A DNA stretch of 15,879 bases from NCBI GenBank assembly GCA_023435945.1, contig JAEZLB010000384.1, positions 1-15,879 of the forward strand. The letters are read 5' to 3'. This document shows, piece by piece, positions 8,219 through 15,018 of this stretch. The translations under genes were made by a program, and so were the position numbers. The DNA comes from Pseudomonadota bacterium (GTDB lineage Bacteria; Pseudomonadota; Gammaproteobacteria; Burkholderiales; Burkholderiaceae_D). Position 1 is the stretch's first letter; each line of letters starts with the position of its first letter. The notes under the pieces are model-generated. The model was given only the letters and a program-made list of their open reading frames with translations. It ran no database searches and was not told the origin of the DNA.

Positions 8219-9070
8219 TCAGAATGCGAGGTTGATTTTCACTGGCTGGCCAAGGCGCAATTCCGTCTCGTCACCTTCCAACAGTACCGCATTCATGCCG
8301 AAAGTGATGGCCCCATCCAGCTTGGGATTGGCCCGGTAGGCGGACAGAATATCCAGCGGATCATCGCCCCGCTGCCCCGTTTCCTGATCCACCGAGGGAA
8401 TGGAGCAGCGTGCGCACGGCTTGACCGGCTTGAGCACGGCCTCGCCCATCACCAGGGTGTCGGCCACATCTTCCTCGTGCGGTAGCGTATCGCTGATAAC
8501 CAGATTGGGCCGGAAGCGGTTCATGGGCAGGGGCGCGCGACCTTGTTCTTTCAGGCGCTGATTGAGTTCATCCAGGGAAGCCGAGGTCATCACCAGTATC
8601 GGATAACCGTCGGAAAACAGCGTCGGCACCTCCAGCTCTCCCACCCATTTGCTTTTCACGCGGCGCTTGGCATCCGGGTGAAAGCGCACCAGCCGGCAAG
8701 GCGTGCCGATCGCATTCGAAAACCAGGTGGCCGTCATTTCATCGCAGTCGTAGGCGGGCACTGTATCGTTCCAGATCTGCACATTGCGTACCCTGGCTTC
8801 ATCGGGGTGTGGCAGATCCAGCGGGATTTCCAGGCGCAACATGCCGGGGGCGCGCAGCTCCAGTGTGTCAGCTTTTAATTTCGGCACAATTTGCGCCATC
8901 TTCGGATATTCGCGTTGCGAGAGAAAATGGCCTTCTTCATCGACCACCATCCATTCCCGGTCATAAATATATTGCGTCATCAGGCCGGCTTTTGTGACGG
9001 TCGCGGACTGTAGTGCAATGGCGCCGCAGGATTTGATCGGGTAGAGATTGAGTTCGCTGATGAAGGGCAT
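8219..9070 (-). CDS. MOSC domain protein (mARC / YcbX-like, molybdenum-cofactor binding)
   Basis: 283 residues with an N-terminal MOSC beta-barrel domain (from SELNLYPIKSC, 5-15, to about 125) followed by a MOSC domain. The landmarks NRFRPNLV (184-191) and KPCARC (217-222) match the mARC/YcbX group. There the first of these cysteines (C219 here) is the expected molybdenum ligand. The family reduces N-hydroxylated compounds using molybdenum cofactor. E. coli YcbX carries a fused C-terminal 2Fe-2S ferredoxin domain; this protein ends without one and would need a separate electron donor. I start at the ATG at 9070 because homologues begin M(P)xISELxxYPIKSC. The frame stays open upstream to a TTG at 9193, but the added residues look unlike protein. 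No strong ribosome-binding site is visible at 9070. Confidence 0.87.
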   Translation of the reverse strand: MPFISELNLYPIKSCGAIALQSATVTKAGLMTQYIYDREWMVVDEEGHFLSQREYPKMAQIVPKLKADTLELRAPGMLRLEIPLDLPHPDEARVRNVQIWNDTVPAYDCDEMTATWFSNAIGTPCRLVRFHPDAKRRVKSKWVGELEVPTLFSDGYPILVMTSASLDELNQRLKEQGRAPLPMNRFRPNLVISDTLPHEEDVADTLVMGEAVLKPVKPCARCSIPSVDQETGQRGDDPLDILSAYRANPKLDGAITFGMNAVLLEGDETELRLGQPVKINLAF

Positions 9071-9094
9071 GGTCGGGTTTATGCGTGAATGCTG

Positions 9095-9123
9095 ATTGTA
9101 TAAAACGGGAATATAAATCCGTA
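9095..9123 (-). promoter_or_regulatory. Possible promoter of the MOSC gene
   Basis: On the minus strand TACAAT (9100-9095) within TTATACAAT is a good -10 match, and it would place the transcript start about 18 bases before the MOSC ATG at 9070. The -35 region (TACGGA, 9123-9118) is poor. The position is sensible but the evidence is thin. Confidence 0.3.
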
Positions 9124-9311
9124 TTACTGGCGATCGATGATTGGGAATGCCATCTCTTGCTCCCTCTCCTTTCAGCGCTGCCGTGCCAATCAACAGCTAA
9201 GGCCAGAGGGTTTTTTCGACTGCAAGGATAACAAGGAAAACGGAAATAGTGCAGGGTGTTGGAAAACTGGTAATGGATGCCAGGTAGCCGGGTGTTTCTC
9301 AGCCCCGGGCA

Positions 9312-10517
9312 TCAAGCCGCCCCCGGCTGTTTTGTTGAAGTCGCGTAGCGGTAGCTGACCAAGGCCAGCGAGGTGATCCCCATTTGCGTGATGGCACAGG
9401 CAAGGGCCGGTATTTCACCGTATCCGACCAGCTGGGTGCCTATGGCACCCATGGCCATTTGAGTGAAGCCATATAAGCCTGCAGCGGCGCCGGCCAGGGT
9501 CGGTGCGGCGGAGGAGAGGGCGCGGGACAAGGCGGCAGGACTGGCGAGTCCCGCACCAAAAGTCATGGTGATAGTCAGCGCGAGCAGGATAGGCGCATTC
9601 AGCCAGCCCATCATCTGCACGGCCAGCAACAGGCTCGCCATGCTCAGCCCAAGGCCGGCGCCTATATAGAGGAAGCGTTCGACCGGCATATAGCTTGCCA
9701 AGCGCCGGGTCACCAGCGTGCCGCAACTCGCTCCCACGATGGTGCTGGCGGCAAACCATCCTACATAGCTGATGGGCAGCCCCAATTGTTCATGCACGAT
9801 GTAAGGTGCGGTCGCCAGATACGGGTACAGGGCCGTAGTGGAACAGGAGCCGCCCAACATGAAGCCGGCGAAGCGACGATTGTTGAGCAAGGCTTTGTAA
9901 TCGTTGGCAATGCCGCGCACGGCCAAGGGACGTTCGTAGAAATTGGTTTCGGGCAGCAGGCGGAATGCGCAGATCACCATCGCGCAGCCCATGAATACCA
10001 GGAACATATAGATTGAACGCCAGCCGAAATGGTCTGCCAGGTAAGCGCCGATTATCGGAGCCAGGCCTGGGCCTACCAGGGTTAGCAGATTCAGCAGGGC
10101 CAGGTCCTTCGTGACGCGCTCAGGAGGTGCAGTGTCGCGCACGATAGCCCGTGCCAGAGTGATGCCGGCGGCCCCGCCTAGCGCTTGCAGCAGTCGCGCT
10201 ACTACCAGCCATTGCAGATTAGGCGCCATCAGGGCCATGATGCTGGCGCTCAGGTACAGTGCCAGACCCACCAGCAACGTGGGTCGTCTGCCCAGCGTGT
10301 CGGACACCGGGCCATATACCAGTTGTCCGATGGCCAGGCCCAGCACGTACAAGGTAATGGTCTGCTGCATGCCGGATGGCGCCGCTCCCAGGGCCGCGCC
10401 CGCCACTGGCAAGGCCGGGATGAAGATATGCATGGCCATCGTGCCGCTCAAGGTCACCAGCACCAACAGCCAGAGGGGTGCTCGCAGCGATTGGGCCGGG
10501 TGTTGAGCGCCTGGCAT
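9312..10517 (-). CDS. MFS drug efflux transporter, Bcr/CflA-like (DHA1)
   Basis: A 401-residue protein with about twelve hydrophobic segments, the normal size for a 12-TM major facilitator. The loop 2-3 motif A is GPVSDTLGRRP (69-79). The segment MHIFIPALPVAGAALG (29-44) in helix 1 and the RAIVRD stretch in helix 4 (near 123-128) are typical of the Bcr/CflA proton-antiport subfamily. The substrate cannot be inferred, since members export bicyclomycin, chloramphenicol, sulfonamides or metabolites. The ATG at 10517 begins three bases after the stop of the upstream transporter. Its ribosome-binding site AAGGA lies inside that gene's last codons, so translation is coupled. It is the last gene of a marR-MFS-MFS operon and has no obvious intrinsic terminator after it. 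Confidence 0.9.
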   Translation of the reverse strand: MPGAQHPAQSLRAPLWLLVLVTLSGTMAMHIFIPALPVAGAALGAAPSGMQQTITLYVLGLAIGQLVYGPVSDTLGRRPTLLVGLALYLSASIMALMAPNLQWLVVARLLQALGGAAGITLARAIVRDTAPPERVTKDLALLNLLTLVGPGLAPIIGAYLADHFGWRSIYMFLVFMGCAMVICAFRLLPETNFYERPLAVRGIANDYKALLNNRRFAGFMLGGSCSTTALYPYLATAPYIVHEQLGLPISYVGWFAASTIVGASCGTLVTRRLASYMPVERFLYIGAGLGLSMASLLLAVQMMGWLNAPILLALTITMTFGAGLASPAALSRALSSAAPTLAGAAAGLYGFTQMAMGAIGTQLVGYGEIPALACAITQMGITSLALVSYRYATSTKQPGAA

Positions 10518-10520
10518 GCT

Positions 10521-11726
10521 TCAATCCTTGGCTGCTTGCATCTGGGACTGCCGCAGAAATAACACGGCTAACACGCTTCCCAGTGTCATCACCAGGATAC
10601 AGAAGCTGTTCACGGCGGCGCTCATGCCCCAGCGGTCGGCAATCCAGCCTATCCCCATCATCGGCACCATGCTGCCGATATAGCCTATGACAAGATAAGT
10701 GGACAGCAAGCCCGAGCGGTTGCCCGCCGAGGCGATACGGTTAATCATGCTCATACCGGCCAGCATGCACATGCCGTGACCGGTAGCGGTCAGCAGCACG
10801 CCGAGTGCAAACAGCAGCGTTGAGCCGGTTCCCATGTTCAGCATGAGTGCCGCATTGCTGAGTGCCAGGCAGAACAAGCCGATGGCGCCGCACCAGTGAG
10901 TCGGCAGGCGTGCGGCCAGGATCTGGACGCCAGCAGAGGTCAGGAGGATGATGGCAATGGCAGTGCCGCTGACGACGGGGCCATGCCAGGGAACCAGTTC
11001 GTCGAGGAAGAGCGGCGACATCGACGCATACAAACCAAAGACGCCGAATGCCAGAAAGGGAAGTGCACAGGTAAGCAGGAATGCCATGGACGCATCACGC
11101 TGCGGCCAGGTCAGCTTGGGCAGCGAATCACGCCAGTGGAAGGTTCGGCCTGCCGTTCCTTGCGCACGTTCAGGCAGGTGCAACTGAGTCAATGCATAGA
11201 GTGCCAGGCTGACCAGAACCAGGGTCGGAATATAGGTGGTGGCAAGTGGATAGGGCGCCCATTGTCCCATGATGCCGCCCAGCAGCGGACCTAGTCCGAA
11301 ACCGAAGGCGATCAGGAAGCTGGTAAGTATGGCGACGCGTCGCATTTGACCCGGACCCGCGAGTGCGGACAAGCCCGCAGTGGCGCTGGTGGTAATCATG
11401 CCAGAGGCAATGCCAACGACGAAGCGGCCGGTATTGAGGCTGGCGACATTCCACGCAATCATGCTGATGAAGGTGCCGGCAAATGCCAGCGCCAATCCTT
11501 TTTTCATGACAGGCCGGAAGCCCAGGGTGTCGGGCAGGCGTCCCAGAAACAGCAAGCTGCACAATGCGCCGCCCATGTACATGACGTAGATAAGCGAGAC
11601 GTCACTGGCCTGCAGTTGCCATGTTTCCTTGTAGAGCGCATACAGGGGGCTGATCAGTGCGGTTCCCATGACGCCGACGATCAGGGCAAAACTCACCCAT
11701 GTAAAAGGTGAACCTTTTAATTGCAT
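10521..11726 (-). CDS. MFS transporter (DHA1-type, efflux permease)
   Basis: A 401-residue 12-TM major facilitator of a different subfamily from its downstream neighbour. Motif A in loop 2-3 is degenerate (GRLPDTLGFRPVM, 62-74), and the helix 4-5 region has GLSALAGPGQMRR near 112-130. Helix 5 carries GFGLGPLLGGIMGQW (about 141-155), resembling the antiporter motif C (GxxxGPxxGG) of drug-proton antiporters. This favours export. The start overlaps the end of the MarR gene by ten bases and has no independent ribosome-binding site, so it depends on translation of marR. The substrate is unknown. It could also serve as a metabolite or sugar exporter. Confidence 0.88.
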   Translation of the reverse strand: MQLKGSPFTWVSFALIVGVMGTALISPLYALYKETWQLQASDVSLIYVMYMGGALCSLLFLGRLPDTLGFRPVMKKGLALAFAGTFISMIAWNVASLNTGRFVVGIASGMITTSATAGLSALAGPGQMRRVAILTSFLIAFGFGLGPLLGGIMGQWAPYPLATTYIPTLVLVSLALYALTQLHLPERAQGTAGRTFHWRDSLPKLTWPQRDASMAFLLTCALPFLAFGVFGLYASMSPLFLDELVPWHGPVVSGTAIAIILLTSAGVQILAARLPTHWCGAIGLFCLALSNAALMLNMGTGSTLLFALGVLLTATGHGMCMLAGMSMINRIASAGNRSGLLSTYLVIGYIGSMVPMMGIGWIADRWGMSAAVNSFCILVMTLGSVLAVLFLRQSQMQAAKD

Positions 11727-12205
11727 TCGGAAGCCAGTGTATTGAAGCGTTCTGAGATCTTGCTTAATGCACGACGCGTGGTCTCCAATTCCTCAGGTGT
11801 CAGTCCCGACAGGATTTCCTGCTCGATCTGCAAGCTTTTTTCCAGAATCAGCGCGGCAACATGTTGCCCTTGCGGGGTCAGTCCGATAAGCTTGGTGCGG
11901 CGATCAGCGGGGTGGCTGGTCCAGTCCACCAGCTTTTTCCTGCGGAGTTGGTCCAGAACCCGGACCAGCGAAGAAGTGTCCAGATAGAGCGCTTCGGCGA
12001 GGTCTTTCTGCCGCATCGGCGCATCGTCGACATACAAGATCAGCAGCGGCATGCGGGTGGCGTCGGTGAGTTCCATGTCCTTGAAACTCAGGTCGACCTG
12101 GCGGCGCCACTGTCGGTAAACGCTTCCGATCAAGCGGCCGAAGCGGGAGCGTGCCTGCGACAAGTCAGGGGAGGGGGAGGCGTTCCCTTTGTCAATACTT
12201 TGCAT
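11717..12205 (-). CDS. MarR-family transcriptional regulator
   Basis: A 162-residue winged-helix regulator. The helix-turn-helix covers about residues 63-90 (MRQKDLAEAL, then TSSLVRVLDQLRRK). The wing contains the family signature DRR in HPADRRTKLIGLT (98-110), and long helices at both ends form the dimer interface. Proteins of this kind bind a palindromic operator as a dimer and release it on binding a small phenolic or similar ligand. It heads an operon with two efflux-type transporters, overlapping the first by ten bases, the classic layout of a ligand-induced efflux system. A 22-bp palindrome covers its own start codon, so it probably represses itself and the transporters. The ATG at 12205 lacks a ribosome-binding site. 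A TAAAAT -10 lies immediately upstream, so the mRNA may be leaderless. Confidence 0.92.
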   Translation of the reverse strand: MQSIDKGNASPSPDLSQARSRFGRLIGSVYRQWRRQVDLSFKDMELTDATRMPLLILYVDDAPMRQKDLAEALYLDTSSLVRVLDQLRRKKLVDWTSHPADRRTKLIGLTPQGQHVAALILEKSLQIEQEILSGLTPEELETTRRALSKISERFNTLASECN

Positions 12206-12215
12206 AGAAAGTATT
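12194..12215. promoter_or_regulatory. Palindromic operator over the marR start codon
   Basis: Perfect inverted repeat with arms AATACTTT (12194-12201) and AAAGTATT (12208-12215) and a six-base centre, 22 bp in total. This is the size and symmetry expected for a MarR dimer site. The marR ATG (12205-12203) lies in the centre. A -10-like TAAAAT on the minus strand (12218-12213) overlaps one arm, so binding would block polymerase at the promoter. Confidence 0.72.
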
Positions 12216-12384
12216 TTAGCATGCCGGAAATAGCGATGCCGGGAGATAACACAAAGGGCGTCGTTGCTCGAGTTTGATTGATTTGCGCAACCAAAGGAGC
12301 CGTGCCATCAAGGTCGGGAGAGAGTGGCTTATGCAGCCGACTGCACGACAGGGGCTGGTTTTGTTGACGCGAGGGGAGGTGAGA
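12216..12384. other. marR upstream intergenic region
   Basis: Together with the terminator to its right this fills the space between marR and the di-iron-like gene. An open plus-strand frame at 12274-12483 shows no recognisable protein and runs through the terminator hairpin, so I do not call a gene. Apart from the possible marR -10 at 12218-12213, I see no regulatory element that I can support. No convincing -35 hexamer stands at the right distance. Confidence 0.4.
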
Positions 12385-12414
12385 ATAAAAACCGCAGGAT
12401 CGCCTCTTGCGGTT
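12385..12414 (-). terminator. Intrinsic terminator of the di-iron-like MBL gene
   Basis: On the minus strand AACCGCA (12414-12408) and TGCGGTT (12396-12390) form a perfect 7-bp stem with an 11-base loop. TTTTT overlaps the stem end, then ATT follows. It lies about 98 bases after the stop codon at 12512 and before marR, so it should separate the two transcription units. Confidence 0.72.
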
Positions 12415-12511
12415 CCCAGTGAAACGCAAGCGTTCCAGTCAGACGATATCGGTCTTTTAAAGGCTTCTACTGCGAGTGCTTAAACGAAAAGTGCTGGCAG
12501 AAGCCGCCCCT

Positions 12512-13267
12512 TCACAGGTCTGAGCGGAAAGTGACGGTTTTGGGCGGCATGTACATGTCCTGAGTCATCAAATCGACACCACAGGACAAGGTTTCCACCC
12601 AATCCAGGAATCTGGCAATCATTGCCTTGCCTTTGAATGGTGCGCCATGCTGCGGCACTATCCATTCCGGGTCCAGTTGACGAACCATGTTGACCCAGTA
12701 GCGGCAGACTTTGTTGGAAACCATGTAACGCCGGTGGAAACCGCGCATGAAGGGTTCATGCTGGTCAAAATTGGTAACAGGCGTCGTGGCAAGCTGGGCT
12801 GGGAGCAGCGAGGCGCCCATGTCGCCGGAAAAAAGGATGCGGCTTACCGGGTCGTAGAACTGGAGGTTGCCTTCGGCGTGGAGAAAGTGGGCAGGCAATA
12901 TCTGGAAGGTCGTGTCACTGAAAGGAAGCAGCGTGCCTTCATCCGGCAGGGCAATGATACGGCCTTCGGTTTTCCCCTGCGGACAGAAATGCGGTACGAA
13001 CCGGGCCCATACGCGTGAGATCAGCAGTTGGGTATCGGAACTGCTGAGCCAGCGGGGCAGCGAAGCGATGATGTCCGGGTCGGCATGCGATGCGAAGACA
13101 TACTTGAGCTGCTTGGGCGGGAAGTATCGCCCCATGGTCACGAACAGTTCGTTATAAGTCAGCACGCCACCCGGGTCCAGCAGAATGCCATTGCCATCGC
13201 GGATGATCAGAAACTGATTCGACTGCACGACCTCGCCATCTTCTTCATCAACCAGATCGGAAAACAT
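12512..13267 (-). CDS. Metallo-beta-lactamase-fold protein resembling flavodiiron / oxygen-binding di-iron proteins
   Basis: A 251-residue single-domain MBL-fold protein. Candidate metal ligands are H61, D63 and D65 in SHADPDI, H130 in HFLHAEGN, D149 in LFSGDMGA and H207 in VPQHGAPF. The pattern follows the di-iron site of flavodiiron proteins, with Asp for the first-motif Glu and Ile in place of the second His of that motif. There is no flavodoxin domain. Related stand-alone proteins bind oxygen at a di-iron centre, so an oxygen or redox sensing role is likelier than hydrolysis. A perfect FNR box upstream supports this. The ATG at 13267 has no ribosome-binding site. The frame continues upstream with residues that look homologous (ELFSDGRHTCL), so the real N-terminus may begin earlier at a non-standard codon such as the ATA at 13309-13307. 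Confidence 0.85.
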   Translation of the reverse strand: MFSDLVDEEDGEVVQSNQFLIIRDGNGILLDPGGVLTYNELFVTMGRYFPPKQLKYVFASHADPDIIASLPRWLSSSDTQLLISRVWARFVPHFCPQGKTEGRIIALPDEGTLLPFSDTTFQILPAHFLHAEGNLQFYDPVSRILFSGDMGASLLPAQLATTPVTNFDQHEPFMRGFHRRYMVSNKVCRYWVNMVRQLDPEWIVPQHGAPFKGKAMIARFLDWVETLSCGVDLMTQDMYMPPKTVTFRSDL

Positions 13268-13338
13268 CAGGCAGGTATGACGACCATCGCTGAATAGTTC
13301 AGTAGGTATTTGGGCAGGGAATAAGGTTAAGTTGGCGC

Positions 13339-13344
13339 AGTGTA
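13339..13344 (-). promoter_or_regulatory. -10 element of the predicted FNR-dependent promoter
   Basis: TACACT on the minus strand (13344-13339) sits where a -10 should be if the FNR site is centred at -41.5. The transcript would start near 13332. A ribosome-binding-like GAGGAG at about 13355-13350 would then lie upstream of the transcript and be unused. Translation must therefore begin downstream of 13332. Confidence 0.55.
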
Positions 13345-13366
13345 GGAAGCTCCTCGCTTAATTTGA

Positions 13367-13380
13367 TTGATATAAATCAA
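13367..13380 (-). promoter_or_regulatory. FNR/ANR box upstream of the di-iron-like MBL gene
   Basis: TTGAT (13367-13371), ATAA, ATCAA (13376-13380) is a perfect match to the FNR/ANR consensus TTGAT-N4-ATCAA. Its centre (13373.5) lies 29.5 bases upstream of the first base of a -10-like TACACT on the minus strand. That is the spacing of a class II FNR-activated promoter. The target should be the minus-strand gene ending at 12512. Confidence 0.82.
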
Positions 13381-13622
13381 ATTTCTCTGGGTGAATGAAG
13401 CGGGAAGGGGTTGTTGATATTGAGAGCACGGTCCGACTAATTTAACGATTTATCAGCGACAATTGACGTTCCGGCAAGGGGGCTGGGCGATGAGCAGCAA
13501 TTCGGGAAATCTGGAGCGTCTGATATGTGAGGTGCTGCGTTGAACAAGGCAGACTTAACTAGTTGGCGAATGCCTGAATGCCGGTTCGAGGCAAGGAGCG
13601 ATGGCGGCTATATTCCGCTCAT
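13381..13622. other. Unassigned intergenic region between the FNR box and the ychF terminator
   Basis: Most of the 415-bp gap between the di-iron-like gene and ychF. It holds no gene of recognisable family. On the plus strand there is a tiny frame at 13490-13543 (17 codons, preceded by a purine-rich AAGGGGG) and an even smaller one at 13601-13624 behind AAGGAGCG. A -35-like TTGATA (13414-13419) and a weak -10-like TAATTT (13438-13443) could start a short plus-strand transcript ending at the hairpin at 13623-13653. This is too weak to call a gene or RNA. Confidence 0.3.
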
Positions 13623-13653
13623 AAAAAAACGGGCTCATGCGAGCCCGTTTTTA
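13623..13653. terminator. Bidirectional intrinsic terminator after ychF
   Basis: ACGGGCTC (13629-13636) and GAGCCCGT (13641-13648) form a perfect 8-bp stem with a four-base loop. An A-run lies on the left (13623-13629) and a T-run on the right (13648-13652). On the minus strand it terminates ychF, whose stop is about 30 bases away, with a seven-T tail. On the plus strand it would also work. Confidence 0.92.
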
Positions 13654-13682
13654 TCTTCTTTCGGAGAGCACGTTTCAGGCGC

Positions 13683-14774
13683 TTAGACGTTGAACAGGAA
13701 GTTCATCACGTCGCCATCCTTGACCACATACTCCTTGCCTTCGGCGCGCATCTTGCCAGCTTCCTTGGCGCCCTGCTCGCCCTTGTAAGCGATGAAGTCA
13801 TCGAAAGCAATGGTTTGGGCGCGGATGAAGCCACGTTCGAAATCGGTATGGATGACGCCTGCAGCCTGTGGTGCGGTGTCGCCAATGTGTATGGTCCAAG
13901 CGCGGACTTCCTTAACGCCGGCGGTGAAGTAGGTTTGCAGGCCGAGTAGCTTGAAGGCGGCGCGGATCAGGCGATTCAGGCCCGGCTCATCCATGCCCAT
14001 GTCGGCCAGGAACGCCCCCTTGTCTTCATCTTCCAGGTCGGCAATCTCGGCTTCGATGGCGGCGCAGATGGCAACGACCGGCGCATTCTGGGATTGGGCG
14101 TAATCGACGAGCTGGTCCAGCAACGGATTGTTGGTGAAGCCGGTATCCGATACATTGCCCACGTACATTGCGGGTTTCGCGGTGATCAGATGCAGCGGCT
14201 TGATCAGTGCGAGCTCTTCTTCGCTCAGTTGCATCGCCCGTACCGGCTTGGCTTCGTTCAGGTGCGGCACCAGTTTCTCCAGCAGGGAAACGAGCTTGAT
14301 CGCATCCTTGTCGCCGGACTTGGCTTTCTTGCCTTCACGCTGGATGGCTTTTTCTACGGTAGATAGGTCAGCCAGTGCCAGCTCGGTCTGAATGACTTCG
14401 ATGTCGTCGATAGGGCTCACCTTGCCGGCAACGTGCACCACGTTCGGATCTTCGAAGCAACGTACGACGTTGACGATGGCATCGGTTTCGCGGATATGCG
14501 CGAGGAACTGGTTGCCCAATCCTTCACCCTTGGATGCCCCTGCAACCAGACCGGCAATGTCCACGAATTCCACGGTGGCAGGCAGGATGCGTTCGGGCTT
14601 GACGATTTCCGCCAGTTGATTCAGGCGCGGATCGGGCACTTCCACGATGCCGACGTTCGGTTCAATGGTGCAGAAGGGATAGTTTTCCGCAGCGATGCCC
14701 GCCTTGGTCAGCGCATTGAACAGGGTGGACTTGCCGACGTTGGGCAGGCCGACGATACCGCATTTGAGACTCAT
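13683..14774 (-). CDS. ychF: Ribosome-binding ATPase YchF (Obg-like)
   Basis: Universally conserved TRAFAC-class P-loop protein that binds ribosomes and prefers ATP over GTP. It has 363 residues, the standard length. G1 is GLPNVGKST (9-17) and G3 is DIAGLV (72-77). The position of the specificity motif NxxE reads NVSD at 207-210, a conservative change in the last residue. A helical insertion spans about 125-195. The C-terminal TGS domain covers about 280-363 and includes the conserved [11 protein letters not shown]. The ATG at 14774 has the ribosome-binding site AAGGA five bases upstream. It lies downstream of pth with one small gene between, and the pth-ychF link is common in bacteria. It ends at a strong intrinsic terminator. 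Confidence 0.97.
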   Translation of the reverse strand: MSLKCGIVGLPNVGKSTLFNALTKAGIAAENYPFCTIEPNVGIVEVPDPRLNQLAEIVKPERILPATVEFVDIAGLVAGASKGEGLGNQFLAHIRETDAIVNVVRCFEDPNVVHVAGKVSPIDDIEVIQTELALADLSTVEKAIQREGKKAKSGDKDAIKLVSLLEKLVPHLNEAKPVRAMQLSEEELALIKPLHLITAKPAMYVGNVSDTGFTNNPLLDQLVDYAQSQNAPVVAICAAIEAEIADLEDEDKGAFLADMGMDEPGLNRLIRAAFKLLGLQTYFTAGVKEVRAWTIHIGDTAPQAAGVIHTDFERGFIRAQTIAFDDFIAYKGEQGAKEAGKMRAEGKEYVVKDGDVMNFLFNV

Positions 14775-14896
14775 GACATTCCTTTAATCATCTTTGCACC
14801 ATCGCATGGCCGGTACGGGGCAGCGCTCTGCGCTGGCGGCCACGGATGATCAGGGCGTGGCAGGACTGAAGGTCTGTGCCCCGCCGAAAAGTGCAC

Positions 14897-14926
14897 ATTG
14901 TAACCGTTACGGCATGCGCTCAGCAA
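14897..14926 (-). promoter_or_regulatory. Possible promoter for ychF
   Basis: On the minus strand, TTGCTG (14926-14921) and TACAAT (14902-14897) are separated by 18 bases. The -10 matches at five of six positions, the -35 at three. The leader would be about 115 bases. A small palindrome GTAAC-C-GTTAC (14900-14910) overlaps the -10. Confidence 0.35.
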
Positions 14927-14983
14927 AGAACGGTGATGAGAAGGACGGCATGACCATTACCACGGGGGTGTCATGAGAAGTGT

Positions 14984-15010
14984 CGAAGCAGGCAGTGTAT
15001 GCCTGCTTCG
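14984..15010. terminator. Strong hairpin after the small hypothetical gene
   Basis: Arms CGAAGCAGGC (14984-14993) and GCCTGCTTCG (15001-15010) pair perfectly over 10 bp around a seven-base loop. It starts nine bases after the stop of the minus-strand gene at 15019. There is no T-run on the minus strand, so it may be a processing or stability hairpin, or part of a Rho-assisted terminator. Confidence 0.55.
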
Positions 15011-15018
15011 TGACAGCC

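Noticed and set aside
9071..9193. N-terminal extension of the MOSC protein to a TTG start
   Set aside because: The extra residues do not resemble the family. The conserved N-terminus begins at the ATG at 9070.
12274..12292. Second FNR-like site (TTGAT followed by GCAA) upstream of marR
   Set aside because: Only one half-site matches; the other half fails the ATCAA consensus.
12274..12483. Plus-strand frame of 69 codons between marR and the di-iron-like gene
   Set aside because: It runs through the intrinsic terminator hairpin at 12390-12414 and has no protein features.
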